A stretch of 64,000 nt of DNA, taken from Stenocarpella maydis. Taxonomy: Eukaryota > Ascomycota > Sordariomycetes > Diaporthales > Diaporthaceae. The notes beneath the pieces were generated by a model, which saw nothing but the letters and a program-made list of their open reading frames with translations, searched no databases and was not told the origin of the DNA. Shown here in pieces: positions 1 through 10,981 of the stretch (the stretch's first letter is position 1; each line of letters starts with the position of its first letter). The position numbers were made by a program, and so were the translations under genes. The stretch is taken from positions 62,001 through 126,000 of the forward strand of contig NQMI01000104.1 in assembly GCA_002270565.1 (NCBI GenBank), written 5' to 3'.

Positions 1-392
1 TCCGACGTCGTCTCACCCCTGGGCACGCTGCGGTAGGCTCTGGTGCAAATTTGCAAATGCCGGAAAATTCGCCCTTCCAACACACCATCTTTGGTTCCAA
101 GCAACTAGCCAACCATAGCCCTAGCAATGCCCAAATTAAGTACATATAAACTTCAGAAATCAAGCTATCCAATGCACTAAGTTATATACTTTTTGGGTAA
201 GAAATAAGGGTAATGCAGAGGTCTAAATTAAGGTGCAAATGCAGGCCAAAATAATCGACTCACGGCCACCAAACTCATCTTGCGTCACGCACGCACTGGG
301 CGTACTTAGCGAAAATCGCCTGACTCGCAAGTCTAGGGTAACTCCTTGCACGAAGTCTAGGGTAACTCCTTGCTGAGCGGTTCCGTTTAACA
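1..392 (-). repeat. Left arm of LTR-like long inverted repeat
   Basis: This stretch is the reverse complement of 9158-9595 with few differences, and it is cut by the window start. It has ordinary base composition, whereas the DNA just inside it is very AT-rich. The inner edge (about 385-392) is the complement of TGTTAAAC, a plausible LTR terminus. It holds two copies of a roughly 25-base unit (AGTCTAGGGTAACTCCTTGC, about 318-375), against three in the right arm. Relative to the right arm I see five C:G to T:A changes (116, 147, 163, 183, 225) and one transversion (35). An LTR is the simplest reading, but a terminal repeat of another element class is not excluded. Confidence 0.75.
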
Positions 393-404
393 AGTTTAAA
401 CTTT

Positions 405-1840
405 ATTATTAAGCTATCTCTCTTATAAGAACCCTTAACTAGAGCACTATTTAATAGTATTTTAGTAGTAATTTACAAACTAAATAAGTATATATATTTT
501 ATACTATATACGGAATCTAATATAATAAAGGAACATATATATATATTCCTATAAAGTATTATTAATAATTATAGAATGTTATATAAGATTATGTTAAATA
601 AAAATGAACTCTTTATATTAAACCTCTAAAGGTTATTAATAATGTAACTTAAAGTAAAATATAAGCTCTTACTTATAATATATTCATAAATAAATACGTA
701 AATAAATTAAATTAACTAGAGTATAAAATAATACTTTTAATACCATATTAACTAATTATAAGATAATTAGGTTAAGGTATTACTACTAGTATAATTTGCC
801 TATAATAGTGTAACTACTAGCATGACTAAGTAGTTACCTTTCTTTATACTCTATAGATATAAGCCTTAGGTATACTATAAGCTACTACTGGATATAATAC
901 TAATAGAATTACCAGAATAAAGATCAATGTATATTAGGTAAATTTAGAAGGACATTAAAGTGGAACTCTCTTTTATATAGGAATAAATAATAAAATTTAA
1001 AAAGAATTAATGGACTAATTCTTAAGAACGAAGATAAAGTTTATTTTCTTCATTAAAATATTAAAACTAAGCAATCTTGTAATAAGCCTAAGTATAAAAA
1101 AACAAGCCCCTATAAAGTTTTATAGAAATAATTAGATACTCATTATAAACTTTGACTACCTAAAGGAATAAGATAGTATAATAAATTTTATATTTTACTT
1201 CTAAAACTAAGACTTGAAAATATAAAACTTAAAATATGGATTAAAAGTATTAATAAATATAATAAAAAATATAAAGTAGAAAACATTATAAACTTGAGGT
1301 AGTAGTAAGAAATAATAGAATACCTAATTAAATGAAAAGGATATAATACTAGTCAAAATATATAGGAACTAAAATAGAACCTTACGCACTATAAATAACT
1401 TTTAAATGAATTTAAGGCCCAAAACTTAGCCCCAGCTAAAACAACCACTAACTAACAGAAACAACTCAGGAGAGCCAATAAAGCCTACTAAGCACCCTAA
1501 TAACTGGACCAGTTAAGCCCTCAACCAGTAGAAAGGTCTACCAGTTAAGGACTCAACCAGTAAAGGTCATACATATAGGCTACTCAACTAATCAAACCTT
1601 CAACCAGTTAAGGATTCAACCAGGCAACCACTCAACCAGTCTAGCAGTCTACCAGGCAAACATTCTACCAATCAACCCATTTACCAATCCACCCATTTAC
1701 CAATCAACCGTTCAACCAGTTAAGCATTCTACTAGTCAAATCAATATATTCATCTACCAACCAAGAGATCAAGCACTACCAGACAAGCCACCCATAGTCG
1801 CACCCCCTTTAACACCAAAATATAGAAAGTTTTCCTATTT
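405..1840 (+). mobile_element. Truncated, RIP-decayed Ty3/gypsy chromovirus, integrase end only
   Basis: On the plus strand, with many stop codons, the remains read as the end of a gypsy polyprotein. First comes part of the integrase core (405-810), which matches the reverse complement of about 4860-5265. Next is the integrase C-terminal module (about 1015-1230; KVYFLH, NIKTK, LPKGIR). A chromodomain follows (about 1270-1420), recognisable from KGYNTSQN and the positions of the ELK..NL motif. Everything upstream (gag, protease, reverse transcriptase, RNase H) is missing, so the copy is 5'-truncated and begins about a dozen bases inside the left inverted-repeat arm. The many stops and the AT bias fit repeat-induced point mutation. 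Confidence 0.8.
1490..1745 (+). repeat. Degenerate tandem array of CAACCAGTTAAG-like units
   Basis: Short units built on CAACCAG / CTACCAG / TTACCAATC recur about every 10-20 bases, just downstream of the chromodomain. They look like the coding remnant of a low-complexity Gln/Pro/Thr/Ser tail of the chromovirus polyprotein. The oppositely oriented copy has a comparable degenerate stretch at about 3930-4190. Confidence 0.6.
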
Positions 1841-3899
1841 AATATTTAAATCCACCATTATACTCTAATTAAAAACCCCTACTTTACCCTTAGAATGCAA
1901 TTATGCCTCCAATGTAATTATGCCTCCTATGCTACTATCTCACCACCCTCCTTTATTAAGCAACAATATACAGCCTTAGCAAACTACTTAATAATTGATA
2001 ACTACTTAATTTTAGCCTCCTCCCTTTCCATATAATCTAACTTCTTAATAATATTAATACCCTAATATATAATATATATTATTTTTTCAGCTTATAAATA
2101 TTACCGCTTTTATAAGGAATAAACCTTTATAGTTACTTTCCTTAGCTCCTCTTTAGCTTTATTTAGAGTAGCCTTAGCTAAATTATAGTACTTCGTAATT
2201 CTTTATATCTATATAGGTATAAGCCTATATATATTATAATTTCCTTATTTTCAATAAATATATTTAGAATAGCGGAAAGAATTCTCCATAAAAGCAATAT
2301 AAGAGGTATTACTTATTACATAAGATAAACAAATCAGAATATTAGAACTATAATAAAAGATAGCAAGGAATAGCAATTGACTCTACTTATTCTTCTCTAC
2401 ATAATAGAATAATTTAGAAACTTAGGAATCATTAACTCTAAATAATATAATAAATTAGGAAGGTATAAATAGAAATATAATAAGCAGAAATAACTTCTAA
2501 AATACTTTCAAGGATAAAAGAAATGAAAAGGGAGATAATATTATAAGCTAATATATTAGCACCTAAGGAACCCATTTCATATGCTAAAGAAACCAAAAAC
2601 AGGTGCCATAGTGCTACCCCACACCCACTAGATAGTTGTAATGATCAGAGGGTTCCGAGTCCTTTAAACCTGAGAGATCATGGGTTTATGTTCAGAATAC
2701 ATTGTTAGGCGGTTGTTAAACAATATTGTTAACTTAACAATAATCACTAGCTATAAGGCTACTCAAAATGAATACTTAGATTAACAACTAAAGAGTCTGT
2801 TCTATAAAAGCTATCTACTATAGTGATGACTATATCCTTATATGTTTCGACTCTTTAGTGGCTCGTAGGCTCGCATATCAAGCCATTAAGCCATGATGCG
2901 AGGCTTAATGCTTCCTCCTACAAGCGGGCTCGCATGGCTCGCAATCAAGAATTATGAGCTAGACCCTAACCCTTAGTGGGGCAGAGCGTTATTAACCCAT
3001 CAGGTATCTAGCTGGCTTAGGGATTACCTCACTGAGGTTAGGGGTGCTTTTTATAATAGTCAGCCGCCAACCCTAGGTAGATTATAACACTATTTCCCTC
3101 CTTACATTCTTTATCCTCAAAGGTATTCCATATGTAATTTCTATTTATGATACTTTCTATTCATGTCTTTTTAATCCATTATATTATTTAAAGTTAGAGA
3201 TTCCCAGGTTTCCAAGTTATCCCATTATTATAAGAAGGTTAAATAGTATAATTCCCTATTATTTACCATCTTATAGGATGCTATTATAATGCATCCTTAT
3301 TCCTCTTATATAGTATAGGGTATTAAGTCTTGTAAGGTTTTAGAGAGTGTCTCTAATCTTTATGCTAAGTGCATTTAGTAGCAGTAATTAAAATGTAACA
3401 TTCTGGAGCTTAACAACTCAAAGGATCTCTTACATATCTTAGCCTAGCACCAGAAGTTGGAGGATAAGATTAAGGAGTTGGATGAGAGACTGCTTTACCT
3501 CTACAAGCAGAAGCATATATAGCGTAAGAAGATATTGCGAGCTATCTATTATAGCTTATTGAATTTAAATGAGTTGGATTATATGGAGAAGGCTGAGGCT
3601 GAGGCTAAGCGTGCTTATATTATTAAGCGGTCTGCTGCATTTATTAATCAGGGTTCTACTAAGGGTTCCAGCGAGTTAATCATACAAGAGGTTTGGTTGC
3701 ATTCTTAAGGGGAGGTTAGTATTTTTGATTAGAGTTTCCTAGGGGGGGGTCATGCTGATTTGTCTGAGTTTGTAGGTACTGGTAATAAGGAGGGTGCGCC
3801 TATAGGTAGCTTATCTGGTTATTAATTTATTGGGAATTAAAATAGTTTTAACTAATAGTAGTTATATTTGTTTTATAGGTTGACTAGTTACATTGCATT
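1841..3899. other. Centre of the AT-rich repeat island, mostly unassignable
   Basis: This segment separates the two oppositely oriented chromovirus copies. It is AT-rich with no intact ORF. About 2830-3080 is less AT-rich and has several GGCTCGCA-like words, which may be non-RIP remnants of another element. A minus-strand trace at about 2095-2190 reads like a short coiled coil (KATLNKAKEELRK). I could not find a second copy of the flanking inverted repeat here, so neither chromovirus has a recognisable 3' LTR. Confidence 0.5.
3395..3708 (+). pseudogene. Decayed coding remnant, charged coiled-coil C-terminus
   Basis: On the plus strand a nearly open frame reads KLEDKIKELDERLLYLYKQK, then RKKILRAIYYSLLNLNEL, then a charged stretch, and ends at a TAA near 3708. 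The arrangement resembles the coiled-coil tails (KQK.LR, then SL.ELD) seen in many fungal repeat-encoded proteins of unclear function. One stop interrupts it after KQKHI. I cannot assign a family, and it may belong to a third element nested between the chromoviruses. Confidence 0.3.
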
Positions 3900-4279
3900 T
3901 TTCATTATTTTCTTTCCCTTATAACTAGTACCCGCTAAGGTAGTGTGGCGCTAGTACTTGTCTTTCTTTTTAGTGTTCCCTAGTTTTACTAGTATTTGAG
4001 TTCTGGCTTGAAAGAGTGGCTACTAACCTGTATCTTCAGAATATATCTTACTAGTAACTGTGAGGTTCTAGAGTGGCTTGCTTGGCCAGTGGGACAGTCA
4101 GGGGTGGCTTAACTGGTAACCTTGGGGCTAGGTCGTGCAGGCTGTTCCTTGAGTTGCCTTAGTAATATCCTGATTAGTTATTACCCCATTTTGCTAGAAT
4201 TTATTATATATAGGTTTCATTATAATACTTAGTTTTAGGTCTGGCCTATTTCCTAGTTTTAGGGTATTGGTTTATAGTG

Positions 4280-6850
4280 GTTTTTATATTATACTCCCAG
4301 AGCTTATTTTTATAATAAGTTAGGTTTTCTTCTAGTTCCTATGTATTTTTACTTATATTATAGCCGTTTTATTTAATAAAATATTCTATTATATTCCCAT
4401 ATTGCCTTAAATTCATTATTGGTTTTACCTTATATTCCTTATTATACTTATTAATAGTTTTAATCTATATCTTAAGTTTTATATTCTTGGGTGCTAGTTT
4501 TAAAAGTAAGATATAAAAAACTAGGTGTTATCTTATCCCCTTAGGTAGTAAGAGTTTATAGTAAGTATCTAAAAGTTTTCTTAAAATTTTAAAGTTGCTG
4601 ATTTTCTTATAATTAAATTTATTACTAAGGCGCTTCGTTTTAATATTTTAGTAAAGAACGTAAACCTTATCTCCATCCTTAAGAATTAGTCCTTTAATTT
4701 TTTTTTAATTTATATATTTTATTATTTATTCCTATATAAAAGAGAGTTCTACTTAGATATCCTTCTGGATTTATCTAATTTATATTGCTTTCTGTTCTAC
4801 TAATTCTGCTAGGGTATCATCTAGTAATGATTTATAATATGCCTAAAGTTTATATCTATAGAGTGCAAAAAGAGGTGACTGTTTAGTTATACTAGTAGTA
4901 GCAGTTTAACCTAATTATCCTATAATTAGTTAATATAGTATTAGAGGTATTATTTTATATTTTAGTTAATTTATTTCATTTGCCTGTTTATTTATAGGTA
5001 TGCTATTATTAAGAGCTTATATTTTATTCCAAGTTATTTCATTAGGAACTTCTAGAAGTTTAATGTAAAGAGTTTGTCTCTATCTGAGATAATTTTGTAT
5101 AGCATCCCGAGGTTACTTATAATAGTTTATAGGAATATATATGTAAGTTCTTCTGTAGTGCTGGCTTCCTTATATAGTATGAAGTATGCATACTTGCTTA
5201 GTCTACAAACTACTACTAAAATACTATTATATAGTACTCTAGTTAAGGGTTCTCATAAGAGAGATAGCTCAATAATGAAGTCTAGGCTAATGGATAACCA
5301 TATAGCTGTAGGTGCTAGTAGGGGTTTTAACAATCCATACGGTTTATATCTAGAGGCCTTATTTCTATAGCATGAGTTGCATTTGCTAATAACATCTTAA
5401 ACCTTCTTCTTAAGGTTAGGGATCTAGTGATTCTGCTAAATCCTTTTGATTATTACTATAATACCTTAGTAGCTATATGCTAGTGCTTTATATATCTCTA
5501 TAATTAACTCATTTTATTCTTCCAGATTAGTAGGGGTTTTTCTAGTTTGAAAGTTAATTCTAATTATAGCATTAAGTTCTCAGTTAAGGATAAGGCTTTC
5601 ATCTTCTTAAGTCTTAAATACTATCCATTCCATAAGTAAATCCTTTTCCTAATGGTTAGGTCTTTAACCAAGTATATCTGCTCTTACATTCTTTACTCCA
5701 TCCATATGAATGACCTTAATGTTAAATTATAATAGGAACTCTATATATTTAACTTATTACTTATTAAGAGTTTTAGTTATTATAAAGGTTGTAAGAGTCT
5801 TATAATCTATATGGAGTTTAATCGACATCTTAGCTCCTATAAGGTAGTATTACTATTCCTAAAATATATATACTATTACTATAAATTCTTTATCTAGTAT
5901 AGTATAGCGGGTTTCTAGTCTATTAAACTTCTTGCTAAAGTTTATAATAATATATATCCTTCCTTAGTTATCTTTTTAAGTAAGTTCTCCACTCGCAGTA
6001 TTATCTAAGGCATCTATATAGATTTTGAATTCCTTTTCTAGGTCTACTTCCTTAAGTATAGGGCCTTCCATAACTTTATCTTTAAGTATCTCGAAAGCTC
6101 ATTATTTAGTATCTATTTATCTAAAGGCATGATCCTTCTTAGTAAGGTCTGTTAATGGTTTTGCAATATCATTATACCATATAATAAATTATTAATAGAA
6201 GTTAGCATATCTAAGGAATGCTCTAATATCCTTAACGTTTATAGGGGTTGGCCATTCTTTAATTGCTTTAACTTTTCCTTCTTACATCTTGATTTTTCCT
6301 AGTTTAATTATATACCCAAGGTAGTCAACTTTTTGTATATGCTAGTTGCATTTTTCTAGTTCCACTAGGAGATTAGCATCCTAAAGTTTTTAGAGAACCT
6401 TTTTAATATATCCCTTATAATCATTAAGGTTTTCTGAGAAGATAAGAATGTTATCTAAGTAAGTAATAATAAAGATATCTAGGTATTTGCTTAGGACTTG
6501 GTTAATTATCTCCTAGAATAATGCAGGGGCATTAGTTAATCCGAAAGGCATAACCATTATCTTATAATGCCTGTAGCATATTTTAAATACTATCTTCCAT
6601 TCTTCTCCTTCTTTTATCTAGATAAAGTTATATCTATACTTTAAGTTAAGTGCTATAAACCATTTTGCTCCTTTAAGTTGATCCTATAGTTTCTTAATAA
6701 GCAGGAGAGGGTATTAGTTCTTAATCGTGATGTTATTTAATTGTTGGTAGTTAATGTAAAGTTATAGCTTGCCATTCTTCTTTAGTATAAAGAGGATTAG
6801 GTATCCTGCTAGTGATTGCAATAGCCTAATAAATCCCTTCTAAAGGTTTT
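4280..6850 (-). pseudogene. Dead gypsy pol: reverse transcriptase, integrase, chromodomain
   Basis: Reverse-transcriptase marks on the minus strand include AGYLILFILKKNGKL and NYQQLNNITIKN (about 6720-6830). The catalytic box reads YLDNILIFSE (about 6433-6462), where active enzymes have YLDD, so the second catalytic Asp is Asn (a G to A change). Integrase is marked by SDRDKLF (about 5060-5095) and the C-terminal module by KDGDKVYVLY and LLPKGIR (about 4530-4690). The chromodomain is marked by NGYNISKNT followed by ELEENL (about 4290-4440). No reading frame is intact, so no product is expected. Confidence 0.8.
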
Positions 6851-8944
6851 CATTAAGGTATTCTCTAAGTGCTTTAAGTTATTCATTATTAAGTCTGTAA
6901 ATAAGCTTGAATTGAGGTATTATTCCAAGTTTTAATGGTATTTTATAGTCCTATTATATATATTATAGTAATATAGTATTGAGTTATTCCTGGAACACTT
7001 TCTTAAATTCATGATAGTCTTCTAGTATCCATGCTAGTCTATTAGTCTTATCTCCTTCTTTTTCTTTCTTTAGGTAAAGGAAGTATTATTATGTTTCCTA
7101 TATTATATGCTAACTGGTTGTATTAGAGTAATAATCTCCTGATTAGCTTTAGTCTTTCTATAAGGCGCTTAAGTAGCCTAATCCTTCTCTGCCTTCCTGG
7201 AGTCAGGCCTTCTATCCGCTCCCAGAGGTATCCATAGGTCCATTTAAGTGTATTACCTATTTACTATCCTTAATAATATAACTACTTCCCTTATCATTAA
7301 TTACAACCTTCTTCTGGGGAATAGCATTATCCTAAAAGATCTGGCTAGTGGTCCAATTAATTTAGGGGTTATTCTTTCTTAATTAAGGTATTCCTAAGAT
7401 TAACTAATGATTTACTATCTCAGTAATATTAAATGATAGTAATTCTATATGGTTATAAATCTGAATTAGGAGAGGATTAGTCTCTATATTAATAATTCTA
7501 TTACTATAAGATACTTTAGTTTTATTTATTATATTAAGTCTATAGGGTTCTCTTTTCTTATACCATAGTAGGTAGTATCTATTTACTACCTTTAGGGATA
7601 TAAAATTCCCTTATGCTCTACTATTAATAAGTGCTAAGCATATATAGACTCCTAGCTTAACCTAAATCATTAGGTGGCTGTAGTTACTTATTATTGCGCA
7701 TAAGTACTACGTGATATAGTTAGTTGCTGCCTGAGGTTTTATAGACAGCCCTTCTAGTTTTCTAACTGCTTATCCGCTATTAGGACCTTTTTAATGCTCT
7801 CAAGGTTTTGCTTTATAATATCTTATAATTCTTATAGGTTATTAATCAGCTATTATATGTTATAATTCTGTTCCTTTATTATTAGAGTTTTAAGTAGTAG
7901 CCTCTCCTATCTTAATAGATGCTAATCTTAAGCCTTATTAAGTGTGTATACCTTATAGATTAGTTTATTATAATTTGCTTATCCGCTAGGATTTCATAGG
8001 CATTCCAAGGGTATGTAGGAGTCCAGCCTTATTAGGGTGCATCCTATCTTACTATATTTTTAGTATAGGTGCTAGTTCTTAAAATTATTACGCTTATATA
8101 TATATTTAATATCCTTATCTAGATATCATTAGGGAAACCAGTTATACTTGGTTTTCTCCCTTATGTGTTCTTTATATCTATTATAGATATATAATACTTA
8201 GGAGATATTCTGATGCTTATTATGCATTAGGCACATGTATCCCGCATCTCCTAGCCTTCTGTATTCCTGAGTAGGTTGTCCCATAGTTTCTTTAAAAGGT
8301 CTCCCTATAATAATGACCGCTATAATATTAGTTCTTGGGGCTAGAAGGGGTGCTTATCCTAGGTAGTCTTGCGGTTCCTTCTACTAAGTTTATAGCGCAA
8401 ATATAGCCTAAGGAATAGGTTTTCCTTCCATCCTGGGGTTAATCTATAGGAGTTCCTCCCTATTTCCTACCGCTAGGGTTCTTTTCTACTTTCCTAAAGC
8501 ATTCTTAAGAAACCATTTGGTGGCTTCCTTATTACTATAGTAAGTAGTATAGCTGTTATTAAAGCAAGCTATTCAACTAAGCAATATATATATCATTCTG
8601 GGCTTCTAGGGATTCTTCATTAGTAGGATAGGCTGCTATTATGCCTTATCTTTCTAATATTTCTTATACTAGGACTTAGTACATTATGAGAAGTATAAAT
8701 TATTATAAAGGTCTTCTTTATTAGAATTATAAAAGTTGTATCCTTTATTTGGGTTTTAATCTAGGTATACCTGATATTAATCATATATATTTATTCCATA
8801 GATATAGTATTTATTTATAAGCTTCCATTGTAGTTTAAACCTAGGTAGTTCTTATATGCTATAGGTAGCTACATTAGCTTAACGGGTAGCTTTATTAGCT
8901 TATTAGGTTCCTTTAGGTACTAACTTCCAGTCCCTATTTTTTTT

Positions 8945-9005
8945 AGAGCCCTATATTCTAAAATAAAGTGCCCTATCTTATTATAGTTATAGTACTTAAT
9001 GTTTT
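8945..9005 (-). pseudogene. Ruined gag zinc knuckle
   Basis: The minus strand reads KYYNYNKIGHFILEYRA. The spacing is that of a CX2CX4HX4C retroviral-type zinc knuckle, but all three Cys positions are Tyr. TGT/TGC to TAT/TAC is the G:C to A:T change that RIP makes on the coding strand. This fixes the gag side of the right chromovirus only about 150 bases from the inverted-repeat arm. Confidence 0.7.
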
Positions 9006-9157
9006 TCTTATCCTTGCATTAGGTAACATCTAGCTCTATAGGGCCTGCGTGCTATCCCCATTAAGTGCTTAGCTTCTAATATTTCTTTCCTATATTTAGT
9101 TTATGCTTATAGAACGGGGGTTGCTTTAAAGTTTATCCTTTCTTTTTTAAGCATTAT

Positions 9158-9740
9158 TGTTAAACGGAACCGCTCAGCAGGGCGTTGGTACTCCGTGCAA
9201 GGAGTTACCCTAGACTTCGTTGTAAGGAGTTACCCTAGACTTTCTAGCAAGGAGTTACCCTAGACTTGCGAGTCAGGCGATTTTCGCTAAGTACGCCCAG
9301 TGCGTGCGTGACGCAAGATGAGTTTGGTGGCCGTGAGTCGATTATTTTGGCCTGCATTTGCACCTTAATTCAGACCTCTGCATTACCCTTATTTCTTACC
9401 CAAAAAGTATATGACTTAGTGCATTGGATAGCCTGATTTCTGAAGTTTGTATGTACTTAATTTGGGCATTGCTAGGGCTGTGGTTGGCTAGTTGCTTGGA
9501 ACCAAAGATGGTGTGTTGGAAGGGCGAATTTTCCGGCATTTGCAAATTTGCACCAGAGCCGACCGCAGCGTGCCCAGGGGTGAGACGACGTCGGAGGGTA
9601 TATAAGGAGGGCTTACAGAAGCCCAACTTAATTCAATACAAAGTTGTCCAGACCATTGTCAATCGTCCCAATTCGCCTCAGAGCACCACACTGCGACCCT
9701 GCCGAAACACACGCTGAACTGAATGCTATTCTATAGCACA
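9158..9740 (+). repeat. Right arm of LTR-like inverted repeat, with TATA box
   Basis: Bases 9158-9595 mirror 1-392, and the remainder continues where the left arm runs off the window. It starts with TGTTAAAC and has three tandem copies of AAGGAGTTACCCTAGACTT (about 9197-9275). It carries GTATATAAGG at about 9598 and a CA-rich stretch ending near 9740 (CTATAGCACA). That order (TG start, TATA box about 140 bases before a CA end) is what an LTR in plus orientation would show. If so, the LTR points away from the minus-strand gag-pol beside it. It is clearly less mutated than the gypsy copies. Confidence 0.7.
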
Positions 9741-9744
9741 AATT

Positions 9745-9745
9745 N
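9745..9745. other. Ambiguous base at a repeat junction
   Basis: A single N lies at the boundary between the LTR-like arm and the mariner fragment. The junction sequence is therefore not fully trustworthy. Confidence 0.95.
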
Positions 9746-10309
9746 ATATTATGGTGTTATAACTTAGCCTAGTAATAGCGAAGTTTCTTATCTTCTTCTG
9801 ATAAAGGTATTTAGCGTGCAGCTTATTAGTAATTAATGTAAATTGACTTTAAGGCGGTGCAAATTATGTTATTAGATGTATTAATGCCTAGCGACTTCTG
9901 GATCTCACTATATAGTAAACGGTCTTCTCTGAGGATAAGTAATTTTAACTGGTGAATAGAGCGGTTGTTAAAGTATCTGGGATGACTACTGTGTGGCTTA
10001 GGAGAAATTTTCCTGTTGTATTACTATTTATCTTTCTTCTGATAGATTGTTGACCTTGTAATGCTGGTTTTGTGATGAATTTGAGTTGGGGTTTTGCTCT
10101 CTGCTAATGCGCTTAAAACTATATTGATTTGAGCTGGAGTAAGTTTATAAGAAAACCTATAGTTTGAAGTTATCTCCCTAAGAAACGAGCGCTTATAAGG
10201 AGGCATGGTGGTTGCAGGAGAGAAGATTGAAGTTTTGGGTGGGTGTGACGCGAAAACGCGTTTTGTACTGTGGGGACGTGAGTGTCCCAAGACCTTTTCG
10301 GCCCCACTG
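9746..10309 (-). mobile_element. Truncated Tc1/mariner-like transposon, 5' half
   Basis: Read on the minus strand, the element starts with a terminal repeat CAGTGGGGCCGAAAAGG at 10309, flanked by TA. A start codon follows at 10206 and opens MPPYKRSFLRE. The next stretch (about 10024-10170) looks like the helix-turn-helix N-terminus of a mariner-family transposase (LTPAQINIVLSAL, then SITRSTIYQ). An early stop falls at 10024, after which transposase-like text continues in other frames to the N at 9745. The catalytic DDE region and the other terminal repeat are absent. The break coincides with the LTR-like arm, as if that element had inserted into the mariner and the rest lay beyond base 1. Confidence 0.65.
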
Positions 10310-10981
10310 TAACTAATCTATATATTAGTTATTTCCAGTAATATATAAAGACTATTTTATTATAATAACAGCCGGCTTCTTTTTATTATTACTTTTATTT
10401 AAGTAACTTACTTTTTAAGTAATTATAGAAAATAAGCTGGAAAACTTTTTATTATAACACATAAGTATAAACTTGTATTCTCTACTTCTTCAATTCCAAA
10501 CAGTTGGATGTTACAGGAGACTGACTTGCTGAAACTGCGCTGAGTTCACGGTCAACTCTGCGGTGTCCCGTCTCAGCTGTTTTCCACGATTGTTCGCAAA
10601 TGCAACTCAAGTTTAAATACAGCAGGCTGAGGAACCACATCTCCTCAGATTATATACTATCTATCTACTTCAGCAGTAATCCACCGACTCAGGCCCAGCC
10701 TGTGAAAACCGCAGCAATGAGCCTCAAAAGACAAAGATGCGAACCATATGTATGATCCATATGTATGTACAATGAAGAACACACACTCCACATCTAGCAG
10801 ACACAAATTGCAGGTGACACCCGTGGACTTATACAAACAGCGATCTGTGTACTTCAATGGGAGCCCATGGCCACTAGCTTGAGGACAGTGCTCTCAGCAA
10901 AGTGGGTGTTCAACCAGCAAAAGTATCCAAGATCCACCGAGGCAGCACGCCAGTCTCTTTCAATCTCTGCCACGTTGCAAT
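10310..10981. other. Intergenic DNA right of the repeat island
   Basis: AT-rich to about 10490 (probably decayed repeat), then of normal composition. It holds the 3' flank of the cupredoxin gene. I see no supported gene. Confidence 0.5.

Larger units (their letters stand above)
3900..9157 (-). mobile_element. Near full-length but RIP-decayed Ty3/gypsy chromovirus
   Basis: Reading right to left on the minus strand, the usual gypsy order is recognisable. There is a gag zinc knuckle (about 8945-9005), a region expected to hold protease (about 7300-7600, not firmly seen), reverse transcriptase (about 6400-6850), RNase H (about 5650-6150), the integrase core (about 4860-5400), the integrase C-terminal module (about 4490-4700) and a chromodomain (about 4280-4440). 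Stops occur in every block, usually where Gln, Trp or Arg codons would become stops through C to T or G to A change. Length and order fit an autonomous element of 5-6 kb. The copy abuts the right inverted-repeat arm on its gag side and has no visible LTR on the chromodomain side. Confidence 0.85.

Noticed and set aside
5074..5370. 98-codon plus-strand ORF in the repeat island
   Set aside because: It is antisense to the decayed chromovirus integrase and open only because of AT-rich composition.
9750..9770. Primer-binding site (TGGTGTTATAACTTAGC) after the LTR-like arm
   Set aside because: The same bases read better as part of the decayed mariner transposase on the minus strand.
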